Positions 45,812-57,692 of a stretch of 64,000 bases of DNA are shown here, piece after piece; the first letter of the stretch is position 1, and the number at the start of each line of letters is the position of its first letter. The DNA is from Proteles cristata cristata (Eukaryota > Chordata > Mammalia > Carnivora > Hyaenidae). The notes beneath the pieces are model-generated. The model did no database searches. It was not told the DNA's origin and was given only the letters and a program-made list of their open reading frames with translations. The DNA is taken from the NCBI GenBank assembly GCA_017311185.1, contig JAESUZ010005464.1:168501-232500 (forward strand), written 5' to 3'. Position numbers and translations under genes: made by a program.

Positions 45812-47920
45812 TGGCTGGGGATGTGAGTGGATGATGGTAAGGCTGTACCAGGTGGGAGGAAGATGCTGATGGGGGAACCTGACCTACAATTAATGAATGA
45901 CATCAATGCCTTTCATGTGGAACAACACACCCAAGGGCTGGGTGAGACAAGCAGGAAAGAAAAGAAAGATATCATCTTGTTAATTGACCTAATCACACCT
46001 CCTCGCCCAGAACGACAGATGATTTATAACACAGAACTTCCTCTAATGCCATCAAACTGCCTCTCCCAGAAATGCCACACGGTAGTGATTGTGAATGGTG
46101 ATCATGAACTAGGAGAATTTTTGTCCCTGCCTCTTGGCCATTATTTCATCTGAGAACTTACTTAGGGAAAGCTGATGTGAAACTTACTTCTTGGTTTAGG
46201 ATTGTTGGGTTTTTTTTTAATTTTTTTGCTCTTTAATTTTAAGCAGTCACACCCTCCACCCCAAAGAGAGTGCACATCCCGCCATTGTGTTCCGAACTTC
46301 GTGTTCTGAACCTTGGACTCTGAAAAGCAATAGCTCTCTTGGCGGAACGCTTGTGGATAATGCACGCTTTTGGTCTTGGAAAGGGAAAAATAAAGAGAGC
46401 AATGCAGAACTGCAGGAACAAGGAGTCTGGCATTTTTTCCTCATATTTCTAGGTGATAGACAAATTGTTAGTTTCCACACATATAATTTATTAGTAATTG
46501 CTCTAATTTGCCTCCTAAGTTTCTAAAGTCGCCGGTTCACTGAGATCAAGCATTTGATATAAAATAGGGATCATGTGATAATTTAATGAAGTAGCTGCCC
46601 AGTTAGGGTGATTTCTGTGCAAATGCAGTTATTGACATTATAATCTAGCAAAGTGGGAGACAGACAACAAGAGTCGAACCCCCTAGAAGCTTCGGGACTA
46701 ATATCACTCGCTGGGATTAAAATCCTACACACACATTTCCTCTTGAGGACATACGGGTACTAAGATAACTGATTTTCTTTGTGTTGGTTTGCAGTCTTTT
46801 TAAAAGAAAACGTGTACTTCTTCCTTGGAGCGTGGTGGGGGCTGAATACCAGACCCCTCCTGTGGGTGGTCTGAGACACAGAGGCCTTGGGAGTTTGCAG
46901 GTGACAGTAGAGCAGAGCCTGCTGCAGGGATGCTACAGACAGACGGGGCTGGCACAGGACTTTTGTTGCTTCTTCTCAAAGCAAAGGTTCCTCTTGCCTC
47001 AAAAAGTAATCAGCTGACTTCCAGTACTGTTTTAAGGACCTAAATACAAAACCGTAGTCTTGTGGCTGGCCTGACAGATTTCTCTCTGTTCCTGAATCTC
47101 TGTGATTTACACACAGAGACATTTTCTACTTACCTTCTTTACTGAAGAGCCAAACAAGCTGAGGTCTCATTCTGTCTCGGTGACATCAGCAGAACTGTTA
47201 ACTGCCTTCTGTTTGCTGAGCTCTGTTCTTGCTGATTTGTAAGAGGCAGGAACACAGCTTAACATTTGGTTCTCAGGTTTAAACTTGTGGTTGTGAAAAT
47301 GGCAGGAACTAGGAAAATGAAGTTTTTAGCTGACCTTTGAAAACACTGGAAATAGAGGTGACAGAACAAACGTGGATTGCTCTGGACATTTTGGAAAGTC
47401 ACTCCTTTGTCAAATTCAGCTGGCTGACATCCTGGGACTGATAAAATTCCTTTGCAGTGCATCAGAATTTAACTTTGGCTCAATCTGTCAAAGTCACAAC
47501 CACATCCCTCAAGAGTACCATTTGGCCACAGGTCAAATCCATTATCACAAACACAGTGGATGTTCCTGAATAGCATTCCTAACCACTGTCGATGTCCGCA
47601 TGCATGGAGTAAGAGCAAATATCAAAAAAAATATAAAAACAATACAATTTAGATGATCCCTGCTATTTTTATTGAAACTCGGAAACTTTTCTAAGTGACC
47701 AAAAGGCGTTTGGAAAAAGAAGCATACTCTTGGAACCTGAAACCAGATTGTCAGTGATTAAGATTTTAAAGTAAATTTGGAAATTATATTTATGGCTTCA
47801 TAACTTCCTTGGTATACTCTTACCATGTTCACGACCAGGGAGGATCCCTGATGAGTCTTCTGGCTTAATTCTTGCTTGATCAATGTTCAGGAAGCAAAGG
47901 GACAGGATGGGCAGCCTATT
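45812..47920. other. Repeat-poor unique block, no gene seen
   Basis: About 2.1 kb with no CanSINE or L1. The 108-codon plus-strand frame at 45827-46153 is hydrophilic with no known motif. The stretch 47250-47600 is information-rich and could be a conserved non-coding element, but that is a guess from texture. Confidence 0.4.
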
Positions 47921-47927
47921 TATCCTC

Positions 47928-48104
47928 AAAGCATGATCCTCGGGCCAGCATCATTAACCTAATCTGGTAGCGTATTAAAAAGGCAACTTCGGGGCCCCCC
48001 AGCTTAACATAGCAGCATTTCTGGGAGTGGGGTGCAGGAATCTGGGCCTTTACAAGCTCTCCTGGTGATTGTGATGTTCACTCGGGTTTGAGAACCACTG
48101 GCCT
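47928..48104 (-). mobile_element. MER5A-like hAT-Charlie non-autonomous transposon
   Basis: The right end 'gttcactcgggtttgagaaccactgg' and the preceding 'aggaatctgggcctttacaag', ctctcctggtgattgtgatg match the reversed MER5A consensus. The left end (catgatcctcgggccagcat) is the decayed partner. About 177 bp, close to the family's usual length. Confidence 0.8.
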
Positions 48105-48584
48105 CGGGGTCTGTGGGACAAACTGTCAGCTGGCAATTGATGGTTTGTGGTTGTACCTGCTTATTTTTCCATGTACTTCCATGTAGATGGAAGAAATGTG
48201 GCAATCATGTCATTGTCCTTCTTTGGAAGCTGGGTCCCATTTTTTTTTTTTTTTTTTTGCTTTCTTTTCTCCACAACATTTGTCGATACCTGGATCAGAG
48301 CTATGGGGCACCATACACTGAAATTGACTTAAGGCAACAGTCTGTATGCTAAACTCGGAACTTGAAAGGAGCTCCTCCTCCTAAACATGTTGGGACGGTT
48401 TTAGTTTGTTGGTGCTAAGAGGTGACCATACATGTAAACAGTAATACACACGCTTCCTGAATCAGCTCTCTGAACATCTTAGCCATCTGTAATATAGCAA
48501 ACAAACAAACAAAAAATCCCAGAAAGTAGACCAAAAAGACCTTTTATCATTCAATGTGTATAATATAAAAACTACACACCAAAA
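48105..48584. other. Unique sequence with a T-run
   Basis: A T19 run at 48240-48258 is the only low-complexity feature. Nothing else recognised. Confidence 0.4.
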
Positions 48585-48596
48585 CTTGTTCCTTTT

Positions 48597-48783
48597 TTTT
48601 TTTAGGTTTATTTATTTATTTTGAGAGGGAGTGGGCAGGGTAGAGAGAGAGAATCCCAAGGAGACTGCCCAGAGCCAGCTCGGAGCCCAGTGCAGGGCTC
48701 AAACCTGCCAATGGCAAGATCATGACCTAAGCCAAATCAAGAGTCGGATGCTCAACTGACTGAACCACCCAGGTGCCCCAGAG
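48597..48783 (-). mobile_element. CanSINE, older subfamily
   Basis: The reversed head is ctggggcacctgggtggttc, then 'catccgactcttgatttggc' and gggctcaaacctg on the plus strand as a decayed B box. A 12-bp duplication with one mismatch (cttgttcctttt / cttcttcctttt) lies at 48585-48596 and 48784-48795. Confidence 0.92.
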
Positions 48784-48879
48784 CTTCTTCCTTTTAAGAA
48801 GGAAGGCTCCCAAAATCTTCTCAATCTTACTTTCTAAAACTAATAGTGCCTCAGAATTGCATCAGAAGCTTTTTAAAAA

Positions 48880-49910
48880 TTCATACATGCAACACTTAAA
48901 TATAAGAGCTAAAACTATAAAACACTTAGAAGAAAACCTGGGCAGCAATCTTCATGATCTTGACTTAGGCAACAGTTTCTTAGCTATGACACCTAAAGTA
49001 CTGGCAATCAACCAAAAAATAGACCATTAAAAATTAAAACCTTTTTGCTTCAAAGGACACTATCCAGATAGAGAGTGAAGAGTAGGAAATACTTGCAAAT
49101 CATATATCTGAAGAGAGTCTAGTATCTGGAATGTATTTTTTAAAAACCTTACAACTCAACAGTAAAACTCAACCAACCCTATTTTAAAATTCATGAAATA
49201 TTTGAACAGATATTTCTCCAAAGAAGATGCACACATGGCTGATAAGCCCACAAAAAGATTCTCAACACCATTTGTCATTAGGGAAATGCAAATCAAAAAC
49301 ACAGGGAAACACCATATCACACGAAGATAGCTAGAATGGAAAAGAGAGAAGGCACGAGTCAACAGGATGTGGAGAAATTGGAGCCCTCACGCATTGCTGG
49401 AAGGAGTATTAAATGGCATAGCCAGTTGGGAAGAGAGTCTGGCAGTTCCTCAAAAACTTAAAAATACAGTTATGTATGACCCAGCAATTCCACTCCTACC
49501 TAGGTATGTACCCAGTAGAACGGAAGGCATAAAAGCTCATACATGAATGTTCACAGCAACCTTGTTCCTTGAAGCCAAAAAGCGGAAACAACTCAGATGT
49601 CCATCAACTAATGAGTGGATAAACAAAATGTGATGTTTTGTGCCACACAGTCATATGTGCCATACAAAGGGATACTGTTCACCCATGAAAAGGAATGAAA
49701 TACTGATACATGCTATAACGTGGATGAACCCTGAAAACATTAAGTGAAAGTAGTCAGACACAGAAAGCCACATATTTTGTGATTCCATTTAGGTTACATG
49801 TCCAGGACAGGCAAAGCCATAGACTCTGAAACGTGGTTAGTGGATCAGTGGTTGTCAGGCGCTGGGGAAGTCTGATGGCCACACAACTTTGTAAAACATT
49901 CAAACCATTC
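48880..49910 (+). mobile_element. LINE-1 (L1M-type) ORF2 C-terminus and 3' UTR
   Basis: About 1 kb of ordered L1 sequence: gaagaaaacctgggcagcaa, aaaggacactatccagatag, atttctccaaagaagatgca, tgcaaatcaaaaacacaggg, 'gcattgctggaaggagtatt', atgacccagcaattccactc, 'ggatgaaccctgaaaacatt', 'atattttgtgattccattta'. Stops and frameshifts are frequent. A SINE interrupts it at 49911-50117 and the L1 resumes beyond. Confidence 0.93.
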
Positions 49911-50117
49911 TGGGCACCTGGGTGGCTCAGTCGAGCATCCGACTTCAGCTCAGTTCATGATCTCACGGTTTGTGGGTTTGAGCCCTGCGTCGGGCTCTGT
50001 GCTGACAGCTAGTTCAGAGCCTGGAGCCTGCCTCAGATTCTGTGTCTCCCTTCTCTCTGACCCTTCCCTGCTCACGCTGTCTCTCTCTCACAGAAATAAA
50101 TTTAAATAAAAAAAAAT
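49911..50117 (+). mobile_element. CanSINE inserted in an L1
   Basis: Head tgggcacctgggtggctcag with a 6-base deletion of ggttaa, body ctgacagctagttcagagcc (a small internal duplication), CT stretch, A-rich tail. A 13-bp target duplication with one mismatch (attcaaaccattc / attcaaagcattc) is at 49898-49910 and 50118-50130, so it landed in the 3' UTR of the L1. Confidence 0.94.
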
Positions 50118-50185
50118 ATTCAAAGCATTCAGTGGGACACCTAAAACAGTGTATTTCATGGAATGTAAATTCTGTTTCGGTGTTT
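50118..50185 (+). mobile_element. LINE-1 3' UTR end, continuation
   Basis: 'gtgggacacctaaaacagtg', 'tatttcatggaatgtaaatt' is the decayed terminal part of the L1 that begins at 48880, displaced by the SINE. Confidence 0.65.
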
Positions 50186-51000
50186 TCAAAAACAGGCAGC
50201 AAGGTGGATTTGGCCTCTGGGGCCAAACGTATTTCCAAAATCAAACATAATGTATGATACATACCTAGGAGGGGGCCAGGGTATCTGTAGTTTTGACAAA
50301 ATTCCAGGGACTTTGCTTGAAACCAATCAACTGCTGGTTGGAAAATCAATGGTTGGGGACCACTGCTCTCTATATGGTTCTGTTAGTCTGTTTATCTCAG
50401 AAGGGCTCAAAGAGAGGAAAGCAGTTTCTATAGGGAGACAAGTAGGAGCCCTAAGAAATATATATATATATATATTTGCTGACAGCCCAAGACAGTAAAG
50501 AAAAAGATGCAAATATAAAAGCTGAAAAAGCTCAGTATTCTGAGGCCACTTAGCATAGAAGCAAACAATCATATGTTCCATTACAATCCGACATCATCGC
50601 TCTGCTACAACTTTTGATATTCATAGCGATGACCTGAGGCATTCAGAGAGGATTAAATTGTGCTCAGTAAATGTTATTTAAGGCATGTGGAAGTAAATAC
50701 TCGGTTTAGAAAATGGCATTTTAAGAATGCTCCGAGTAGTGAAACCTCAACAATTGAGGAAATCTGATTATCCAGGTAAGGTAGTTTAGAAATCCTTAAT
50801 AGCTTTATTTTAAAGTCTTCTAATTTTTTTCCACTTGGCTTTCACAAGCAAGAATCAATCTTGCAACTAAGGAAAAATAACAGGATATAAACTTCCTGAA
50901 ATGAGCATTAGACACAGAAAACATTTCAGGGGAGAGAAACGGAGAGGGAGAGACTTTTTGGTTTTTAATGCACACTCATTTGTAAGCCAGTAGTCCTTTC
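50186..51000. other. Unique sequence with a (TA)n microsatellite
   Basis: (TA)9 at 50458-50475. Otherwise no repeat or gene recognised. Confidence 0.4.
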
Positions 51001-51004
51001 TCTT

Positions 51005-51720
51005 TCTAATCGATTTTATTGAGGTATAACTTATATATAATAAAATATATTTTAAGCATGCAACTTGAATGCCTTTGACAAATGTGGGCACAGCCCTGTG
51101 GAACTACCATTCCAGTCAATACACAGAACATTTCCACCTCTCTGGAATCAAGTGCCCCTTTGCGATCAGTTGCCCGACCATATACTCACCTTGCCCCAGG
51201 CAACCAGTGATGTGATTCCTGGCACTATTAATTAATTGTGCCTCTAGAATTTCAGACAGACAGACTCACACTATGTATGTCCTTGGGTCCAGCTTCTTTC
51301 AACACCACTATGGGATACATATATGTTGCTGCATGTGATTATCAGTTCATTCCATGTTATTACTGAGTAGTATTCCTTATATGAATATACCAAAATTTAC
51401 TAATCCATTCACCTCTTGCTTTCTGCGGGGGGGTGGGGGGGGGGTGGTTAGGAATAAAAACGCCCAAGTCTTTTTATGGACATATATTTCCATTTCTCCT
51501 CGGTAAATATCCAGTTCTGGGCCACGTGTTAAATATATGTTTAACATAATAAGAAACTGCCAAACTCTCCTCCCAAGTAGTTTCACCATTTTCTACTCTG
51601 GCCAGCAATGCAGGACAGTGACCGTGAAAGCCTATTACCTTGTATTTATGAAAAATTTGTCTGTACAGTTCTAAGCCCTTTTTAGACTTCAACCAGTGTT
51701 AATATCGCTATACTGTTAAT
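51005..51720 (-). mobile_element. LINE-1 (L1M-type) 3' end
   Basis: Reversed L1 landmarks: cgattttattgaggtataac, gtggaactaccattccagtc, tgcctctagaatttcagaca, ccttgggtccagcttctttc, 'ttccatgttattactgagtag', 'atttccatttctcctcggta' and 'aactgccaaactctcctccc'. A G-rich expansion (51426-51447) is a secondary insertion. Confidence 0.92.
51426..51447 (+). repeat. Poly-G tract within L1
   Basis: Runs of seven and ten Gs separated by T, able to form a G-quadruplex. The neighbouring L1 sequence lacks such a run, so it probably expanded by slippage. Confidence 0.75.
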
Positions 51721-51784
51721 TAATTATATATATAATTATCAGCATACTATATCTTCAATATGTCATTAATAAAACTAAAGTTTT

Positions 51785-52003
51785 GGGGGCACCTGAGTGG
51801 CTCAATCGGTTGAGCAGCCGACTTCGGCTCAGGTCATGATCTCACAGGTCGTGGGTTCAAGCCCTGCATCAGGCTCTGTGCTGACAGCTCAGAGCCTGGA
51901 CTCTGCTTCCGATTCTGTGTCTCCCTTTCTCTCTGTCCCTCCTCTGTTCGCATTCTGTCTCTATCTCAAAAATAAACAAACATTAAAAAAAAATGTTTTT
52001 AAT
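51785..52003 (+). mobile_element. CanSINE
   Basis: Head gggggcacctgagtggctca, B-box region gtgggttcaagccctgcatc, body ctgacagctcagagcctgg, CT stretch, tail AAAATAAACAAACATTAAAA. The flanks aaactaaagttt (upstream) and atactgaagttt (downstream) look like an imperfect 12-bp target duplication. Confidence 0.94.
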
Positions 52004-52219
52004 ATACTGAAGTTTCAAGCACAAACTATCTTTCCTGGGAGTGATAGCTAAAAATGGCTTCCCAAACAGCATTTATGTTCGTTCCTTTCTAATGAGTGGG
52101 CAATAACGGTGAATGAATCCTTGACCATGTAACATTTTGGCAGTTTTTGTTGTTTATCCTTTCCAAAGCCGACTTTCTGTGGAAGTCAGTGCCTCGGTTC
52201 ATGAAAGAGGAGCAGTACA

Positions 52220-52450
52220 ATTTAATGTTAAAGAGCTCTAGTTAAAGAGGTAGTCAGACCAGTGTGAAAATTGTGAATTCTTTCCATGGGCCTATTCTTT
52301 AACAGAGAGTTCTGGATCCCTCATCTGCAATCTGGGAGATAGGTGTCATAAATATCCTTATATAATTGTTCTGGGGACAATGATCTCATGTAGGTAAAGC
52401 CTTTGGCAATGCTCCGAGTTCATATTTATTGCTCAACAAATGGAAGCTTT
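52220..52450 (+). mobile_element. MIR SINE, nearly full length
   Basis: Forward MIR landmarks: aagagctctagttaaagagg, 'ggatccctcatctgcaatct', 'gggagataggtgtcataaat', 'gtaggtaaagcctttggcaatg', and the terminal 'tatttattgctcaacaaatgg'. Strong decay but correct order over about 230 bases. Confidence 0.7.
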
Positions 52451-54485
52451 AAAAAAGACGTGTTCCAATGTGATTGAAGAAAAAGTCATCATAGGAAACG
52501 CAGGTTGAGTTCTGGGAGATAAATTCTCTCTCCTTGCTTTGTCTAGGAGGCATTCTCCCTCTCTCCCCTTGAAAGTCAGGGAGATTCCTGTTCCATTAGC
52601 CACCAATAAGCCCCATCCTCCACGAGGTCATTCCCTCCCCATCCTCTGCTCCTGCTGGGGCTGGCTAGGAGGAGGGACATGTGACCCTTCTCTCACCTCG
52701 TTCCAGTCTGGCTCACCTGCTCAGAAGCCTGGATTCGCCATGCTGCGCTCTGCCTCTGCTGTTTCTACTGATCTTGCACTGAAACCTCCTGCTTCCTTTC
52801 ATAACTCAACCTTAACATGCCACATGCTCAGGAGACGTCTAAGACCCATGAGCTGAGGGATTAAGAGGCATCCTCACTCTGGACCCCAGCCTCGAACAAC
52901 CATAATAGGGCCATAGGAGAAAACTCTCTAGATGCACATCTTAAAATTCCAGAAAATCATTTTTTAAGTTCAAGTTTAAGTTTTTAAGTTTAACATGGAC
53001 CATAATGAGGAGAAACCCTCCAGGCTCAGGCTCTCAATTTAAAAGCCATTTGGTAAATATTTCTTTCTGCACCCATACTTAGGGCCTTTGTGGAATAGCC
53101 AGTATTGCAGCTTCCCTAGCTTCTAACTCTGGAGAAACTGCGGTGTGTCAGGAAGTGAATAAATCATACCAGTAAGTGAGTTAATTAAGAAACAGAATGT
53201 ATTTAGGTATATGTAGGAAAGAGAGCAACTATAGAAACGTGGGATAACCAGCATTTTGACATCAGACTGCTGACACTGCACTGAAGCAGATTTTGTTTTC
53301 TTCTGTGTATGTGTGTTGTGACCTTCACCCTATGGTGGTAGCTCCACCTCAGGCCAAGGACGGGTGAGACACAGCAGCGAGGAAGTGGGAAGGAGGGCAG
53401 AGGTTATGGTCTGGCAGTACCTGGGTGAAGTCCTGCTAACCATCATTCCAGATCTTTCTGTCAAATGCCTTCTATGGTATCAACTGAAGGACAGGCTGTC
53501 ATCTCTGACCACTTAGCCCAAGCAAACAGCTAGTTCACTCAGGGAGTCCCCTCAGCCAGAATGGGTGAAGGTGTGAGACAGCCCAGTGTTGTATTAAATA
53601 TTGAAAATAAGCCCCAAGGTAGGAGTGCTCTTTAGAGAGGCGCTTTAGCCCTCTGATGCTGCCCCTCAGGCCAATTTTCTGTTACATAGAGAAGAAAGAA
53701 TGACAGAAAATACTGGTGAATTAGTTCGACAAACTTCAAGAGTTTAAAATCGGTATGCTTGACATTTTGACATGCTAGCCCATTTTCCTTTGGTTTTCCT
53801 GACAGAAGAGGACACGCCAGTTGAGGAAGAATCGATTCTCTGCTTGCTCTTCTTCAACTGCTAAAAAACTCACTGGATTTTTTTTTCTTTCAAAGATTTA
53901 CCAATTTAAGAAACGAAATTCAAATTTCTGTCATCGTCTAGTTCTAAAAATTTTCAGTATCTTCCATCAAATTTATCCTCTGTTAGTTCAGACTAGTAAG
54001 TACATCTCTGTAGCATGTATCTTAATGCCATTTACTCAAGCAGAAAATGTGGGTACTTGGTTTGTTTTTTAATTTTCTTTTCATGGCAGCATTTCCTTCC
54101 CCTTCCCCCCCCCATAATTAACAGTAACATCCTAAGGATTTTTTTCCTACCTGATAACTTTGACAAGTTACCTAAGATTGGTCAAATCTTCTGTTAGGGT
54201 TTATATGAGTACTGCACATGATACTGCCTCACTTCGTCCTACGAAAATAGCAAGGGCAAGGTATTACCCGAGTTTATTTTTTTAAAGGACAAATAGATTG
54301 TTTTAGGATCACTTATCTCTATTGAAATATTTCCAAAATTCAGATGTTTCTTCTCTCAATAACTAATCCAGACAAAAATTTCTAAAAGGTTATAAAAATG
54401 CTTTCCCTTCTAAGTAGACAGTCATGAATCTATTCAATCTTTGCTCACTTGTTTATAATCAAAGCAAAAAGGGCTAGAAAACAGA
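52451..54485. other. Unique sequence, no gene seen
   Basis: About 2 kb without recognised repeats. Short duplicated word 'aagtttaag' near 52967-52990. Open frames up to 105 codons (52539-52856 plus), unrecognised. Confidence 0.4.
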
Positions 54486-54489
54486 TGAA

Positions 54490-54665
54490 AACCTGTCTAT
54501 CAGGTCCCTACTCGGTGCCATGCACTGGGCTAAGTGTTACATATGTTATCTAGGTAACTGTCACAACAGTCTATAAACAATGGTAGGTGCTGTGATTATC
54601 TTAATTTATATATAAGAAAATTAAAGCTTAGAAAACGATACCTTGCTCATAGTCACATGGACAGA
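54490..54665 (-). mobile_element. MIR SINE remnant
   Basis: Reversed MIR: 'ctactcggtgccatgcactg', ggctaagtgttacatatgtt, 'caacagtctataaacaatggtagg', 'tataagaaaattaaagcttag', 'ccttgctcatagtcacatgg'. Confidence 0.75.
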
Positions 54666-54779
54666 AAGGAGATCTTTTGTTATTAAAAAAAAATAAAAAC
54701 AAAATGAATTCAGTAATAGATTACAGAGTCACAAGTTCATACTTAGTTTTATTGTTGCTGGTACTGAGAGCATGGACTT

Positions 54780-54905
54780 ATCTTACAAATGCATAAACAC
54801 ATGGCCCTGATACTCTCATTTGCCACGTGAAGAAGTTAAGGTCCATGGAAGTGAAATGACTAACCCACAGGGACATGGCGAGTTAACTGGATTTCAGAAC
54901 CAAGC
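54780..54905 (-). mobile_element. MIR SINE remnant
   Basis: 'gccacgtgaagaagttaaggtcc', 'gaaatgactaacccacaggg' and 'gttaactggatttcagaacc' follow the reversed MIR core. It lies about 115 bp after another MIR in the same orientation. Confidence 0.6.
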
Positions 54906-54983
54906 AGCAGATACATATGGTGTGCCTCCTGTGATATAAGTTCTTAAGATGTTGGCCGTGTGTCCAGAACTTCCACCCCTGGG

Positions 54984-55007
54984 TCCTTTTTTTTTTTTTT
55001 TTTAAGT

Positions 55008-55042
<35 letters not shown>

Positions 55043-55216
55043 TTTTTTCCTAGTAAGTTTATTTATTTTGAAAGAGAGAGAGAAGAGAAAGAATCCCAAG
55101 CAGGCTCTGTGCTCTATGTTGAGCCCGACACGGGGCTCTGTGTCATGGTGGGGAGATCACAACTTGAGCCAAAATCCAGAGTCGGTCGCTTAACTGCCTG
55201 AGTCACCCAGGCGCCC
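54984..55216 (-). mobile_element. CanSINE with (TTTA)n-expanded tail
   Basis: The reversed head is ggggcgcctgggtgactcag. The plus-strand side shows a T-run followed by about ten TTTA units (55006-55046), an interruption, and a second 'aagtttatttattttgaaag' tail segment, so the tail has duplicated and expanded. Flanks cttccacccctgg (54970) and cttccatcctgg (55217) look like an imperfect target duplication. Confidence 0.9.
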
Positions 55217-56888
55217 CTTCCATCCTGGATTCTGACACGTGCAGCAAATAGACCCGTCCTCATTTCTTCATGTGATAATGCCGGCCCCGTTCCATTGGAC
55301 AAAGAAATACACCGCGTCTTCCTGTTTGTTTGCACTGTGGAGGGGTAACCATGGGAGCTTCAGTGTTGTCACTATCGAGCCTGTCAATTTAGTTGTGTTG
55401 TGATACCAGTGCAGTTGTGAAGCAATCATTCATATCCGTCCTTGTGTTTATATTTAGCAGCGGCTGCTAATGGTGTGATTATAGGATATAAACAAGCTCC
55501 ACCCAGAGTGAAGCCAAATGACGAGATGATTGCCTGGGGACCTAGGTTACCCAATGCATCTTGCACTATGAAATGAAAATATCCAGCCCAGACAACTTTA
55601 TTGTGCCTATAAATTTGGCTTCCTACTAGTACCACTTCAAGCCAAATTATGTATGTTTGATGAGGCATAATTTCTTATTAGATTCAGAGAATACCAGGGC
55701 AGACTACATCATGATGGGATTATAATTTGAATTTTAATCAGGTTTTGTTCATTCCCCCATACAAGCTAATGAAATTGATTTGATACCGTAGTCATTCAAA
55801 TGAATAGGGGACAACATAGGACAAAAAGGGAGCAAATTGTATTGCTAACCACAAAGAGTAATACACTCTTTTATAATAATAAGTGTAACTGTTGGCATTT
55901 TTTCCCTGACCTTTCCATGAACCCTCTTTCGTCAGCCTTCTGGTGGTACCTTCTCCAAGACAGATGCCTGAGTCTGGGTTTTGGCCTCTCTGATTAGGGA
56001 TTTAACATTGGATTCAGCCTTTTAATGATTCTCTAAAATTTTATTTTGACAACCCTGTGTGCAAGCCCGGCATGTATGTAAATCAATATCCCTTATTTCT
56101 GACCAAAAGAACGTGTTGAAAACTTCCCATCAAAACATCATTCATGAAGTGGAGAGGGAATTTTGTGTAACAGACTGTGGTTTGCCCCATTGTACGTACT
56201 GTACTCCTCTCTTTTCTTCATCTACCACACTCAGAATTCAGACATTTGGAATAAATGTTTCAAGCAAGAGATGTCATTTTGAAGTATGAAGTCATAGCTA
56301 GAATAGTTATGTGATCTTACTGTTGTGTGATCCTGTAAGTCATAGCAAGGATAACCTCTACTGTGTGATCTTACTGTCCGTCCTCACCACACCATCAGCT
56401 ACCTAAGAATAATGTAAGTAAGAGAAAATGGAGTTACCTGAATAATGAGCCATTTTTCCTTAAAACTAGCCACTTCTAGTTCATTCCAGTGAGCACTTAG
56501 CTTCTAATGAGAGTATTTATTACCTGGTCATTTTTTCTAAATCACAGTTACACATTTAAATACATGAGCAATTAGAGTTTCATAAAGGTTAAAAAGCCAA
56601 GTGGAATAAGCCAGTGAAAACAAGGTGATACACTTCTGAATATTAAAACCATGGTATTTACCACACCACTGGACAGTTCTCTCATTTTTTTAATGCATAA
56701 AAATGGCAAACGATCATTGCTGTGAAAGGCTTGGGGGCCAGCTAATATATTGTTTCTCTCAAGTATTTAAGTCATCAAGGCAGTAGCAAGAGGTCATTGT
56801 CTAATTTGCTTAACAGCTGGAGGCAGATTAGGGAGATCTTAGACTTGTTTTTCAAAACATTGTCAAAAGAGAAAATATTAATAAAAAA
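55217..56888. other. Repeat-poor unique block with regulatory texture
   Basis: About 1.7 kb without interspersed repeats. The segment 55420-55680 (for example agcggctgctaatggtgtga, ctaggttacccaatgcatct) and 56700-56850 (gctaatatattg, cttaacagctggaggcagat) are dense in homeodomain and E-box cores. A local duplication at 56289-56377 is listed separately. No exon is supported. Confidence 0.4.
56289..56377 (+). repeat. Diverged local tandem duplication
   Basis: aagtcatagc ... gtgatcttactgt occurs at 56289-56323 and again at 56337-56377, the second copy carrying a few extra bases between the two words. Confidence 0.6.
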
Positions 56889-56898
56889 TTAAAAAGGA

Positions 56899-57127
56899 GC
56901 GTCGCCTGGGTGGCTCAGTCGGTTGAGTGTCTGACTGCAGCTTGGGTCATGATCTCACAGTTCGTGGGTTTGAGCCCAACGTCAGGCTCTGTGCTAATAG
57001 CCAGCTCAGAGCCTGGAGCCTGTTTCAGATTCTCTATCTCCCTCTCTCTGATCCTCCCCTGCTCACACTGTCTCTCTCTCTCTCTCGCTCCCTCTCAGAA
57101 ATAAATAAAACATTAAAAAAATAATTT
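56899..57127 (+). mobile_element. CanSINE
   Basis: Head gcgtcgcctgggtggctcag, B-box region gtgggtttgagcccaacgtc, a small insertion in the body (ctaatagccagctcagagcc), (CT)n tract, tail AAATAAATAAAACATTAAAA. The A-rich duplication aaaaaatt(t)aaaaagga is at 56883-56898 and 57128-57144. Confidence 0.94.
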
Positions 57128-57144
57128 AAAAAATTTAAAAAGGA

Positions 57145-57532
57145 AAGTTTTAGAGTTTGCATAAAATGAGAAGAAATAAGACTTATTCTCTGCCTCTGTA
57201 AGGGTATTGAATATCACTTCAATTTGTAAATATTGATACAACTGTCATATTATTTTCACACTGCCACAATTTTGAGTTTTCTTCACTTGAAACATTGTCC
57301 CAGGGGGCATTGTGACTGTTAAACTAATCTTTATTCATGATTTATGCAGCCTGAACTCAAGTCTTTGAAACAAAATTAATAAATCATGTGTTGATGAAGA
57401 GAACGGCAGAGATCACAGACAATTTGAAGAACAATTTCTGTGTGATTGGAAACACTTAGACCAACTTTTGGTTTATGGAAATTTTCTGCTTAAGATACAA
57501 AATCTCGTAGGACCTTGTGGAAACTATACCGA
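57145..57532. other. Unique AT-rich sequence
   Basis: No repeat or gene recognised. Confidence 0.35.
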
Positions 57533-57540
57533 TTCATTTT

Positions 57541-57579
57541 TTTTTTTTACTGTTTATTTTAAGGGAGAGAGAGAGAGAG

Positions 57580-57633
<54 letters not shown>

Positions 57634-57659
57634 CATGTGTGCACATGTGGGGAAGGGGC

Positions 57660-57692
<33 letters not shown>

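Noticed and set aside
45827..46153. 108-codon plus-strand frame with a protein-like composition
   Set aside because: No family recognised and no splice or promoter evidence. It starts inside the right-hand flank of a SINE. Left as unique sequence.
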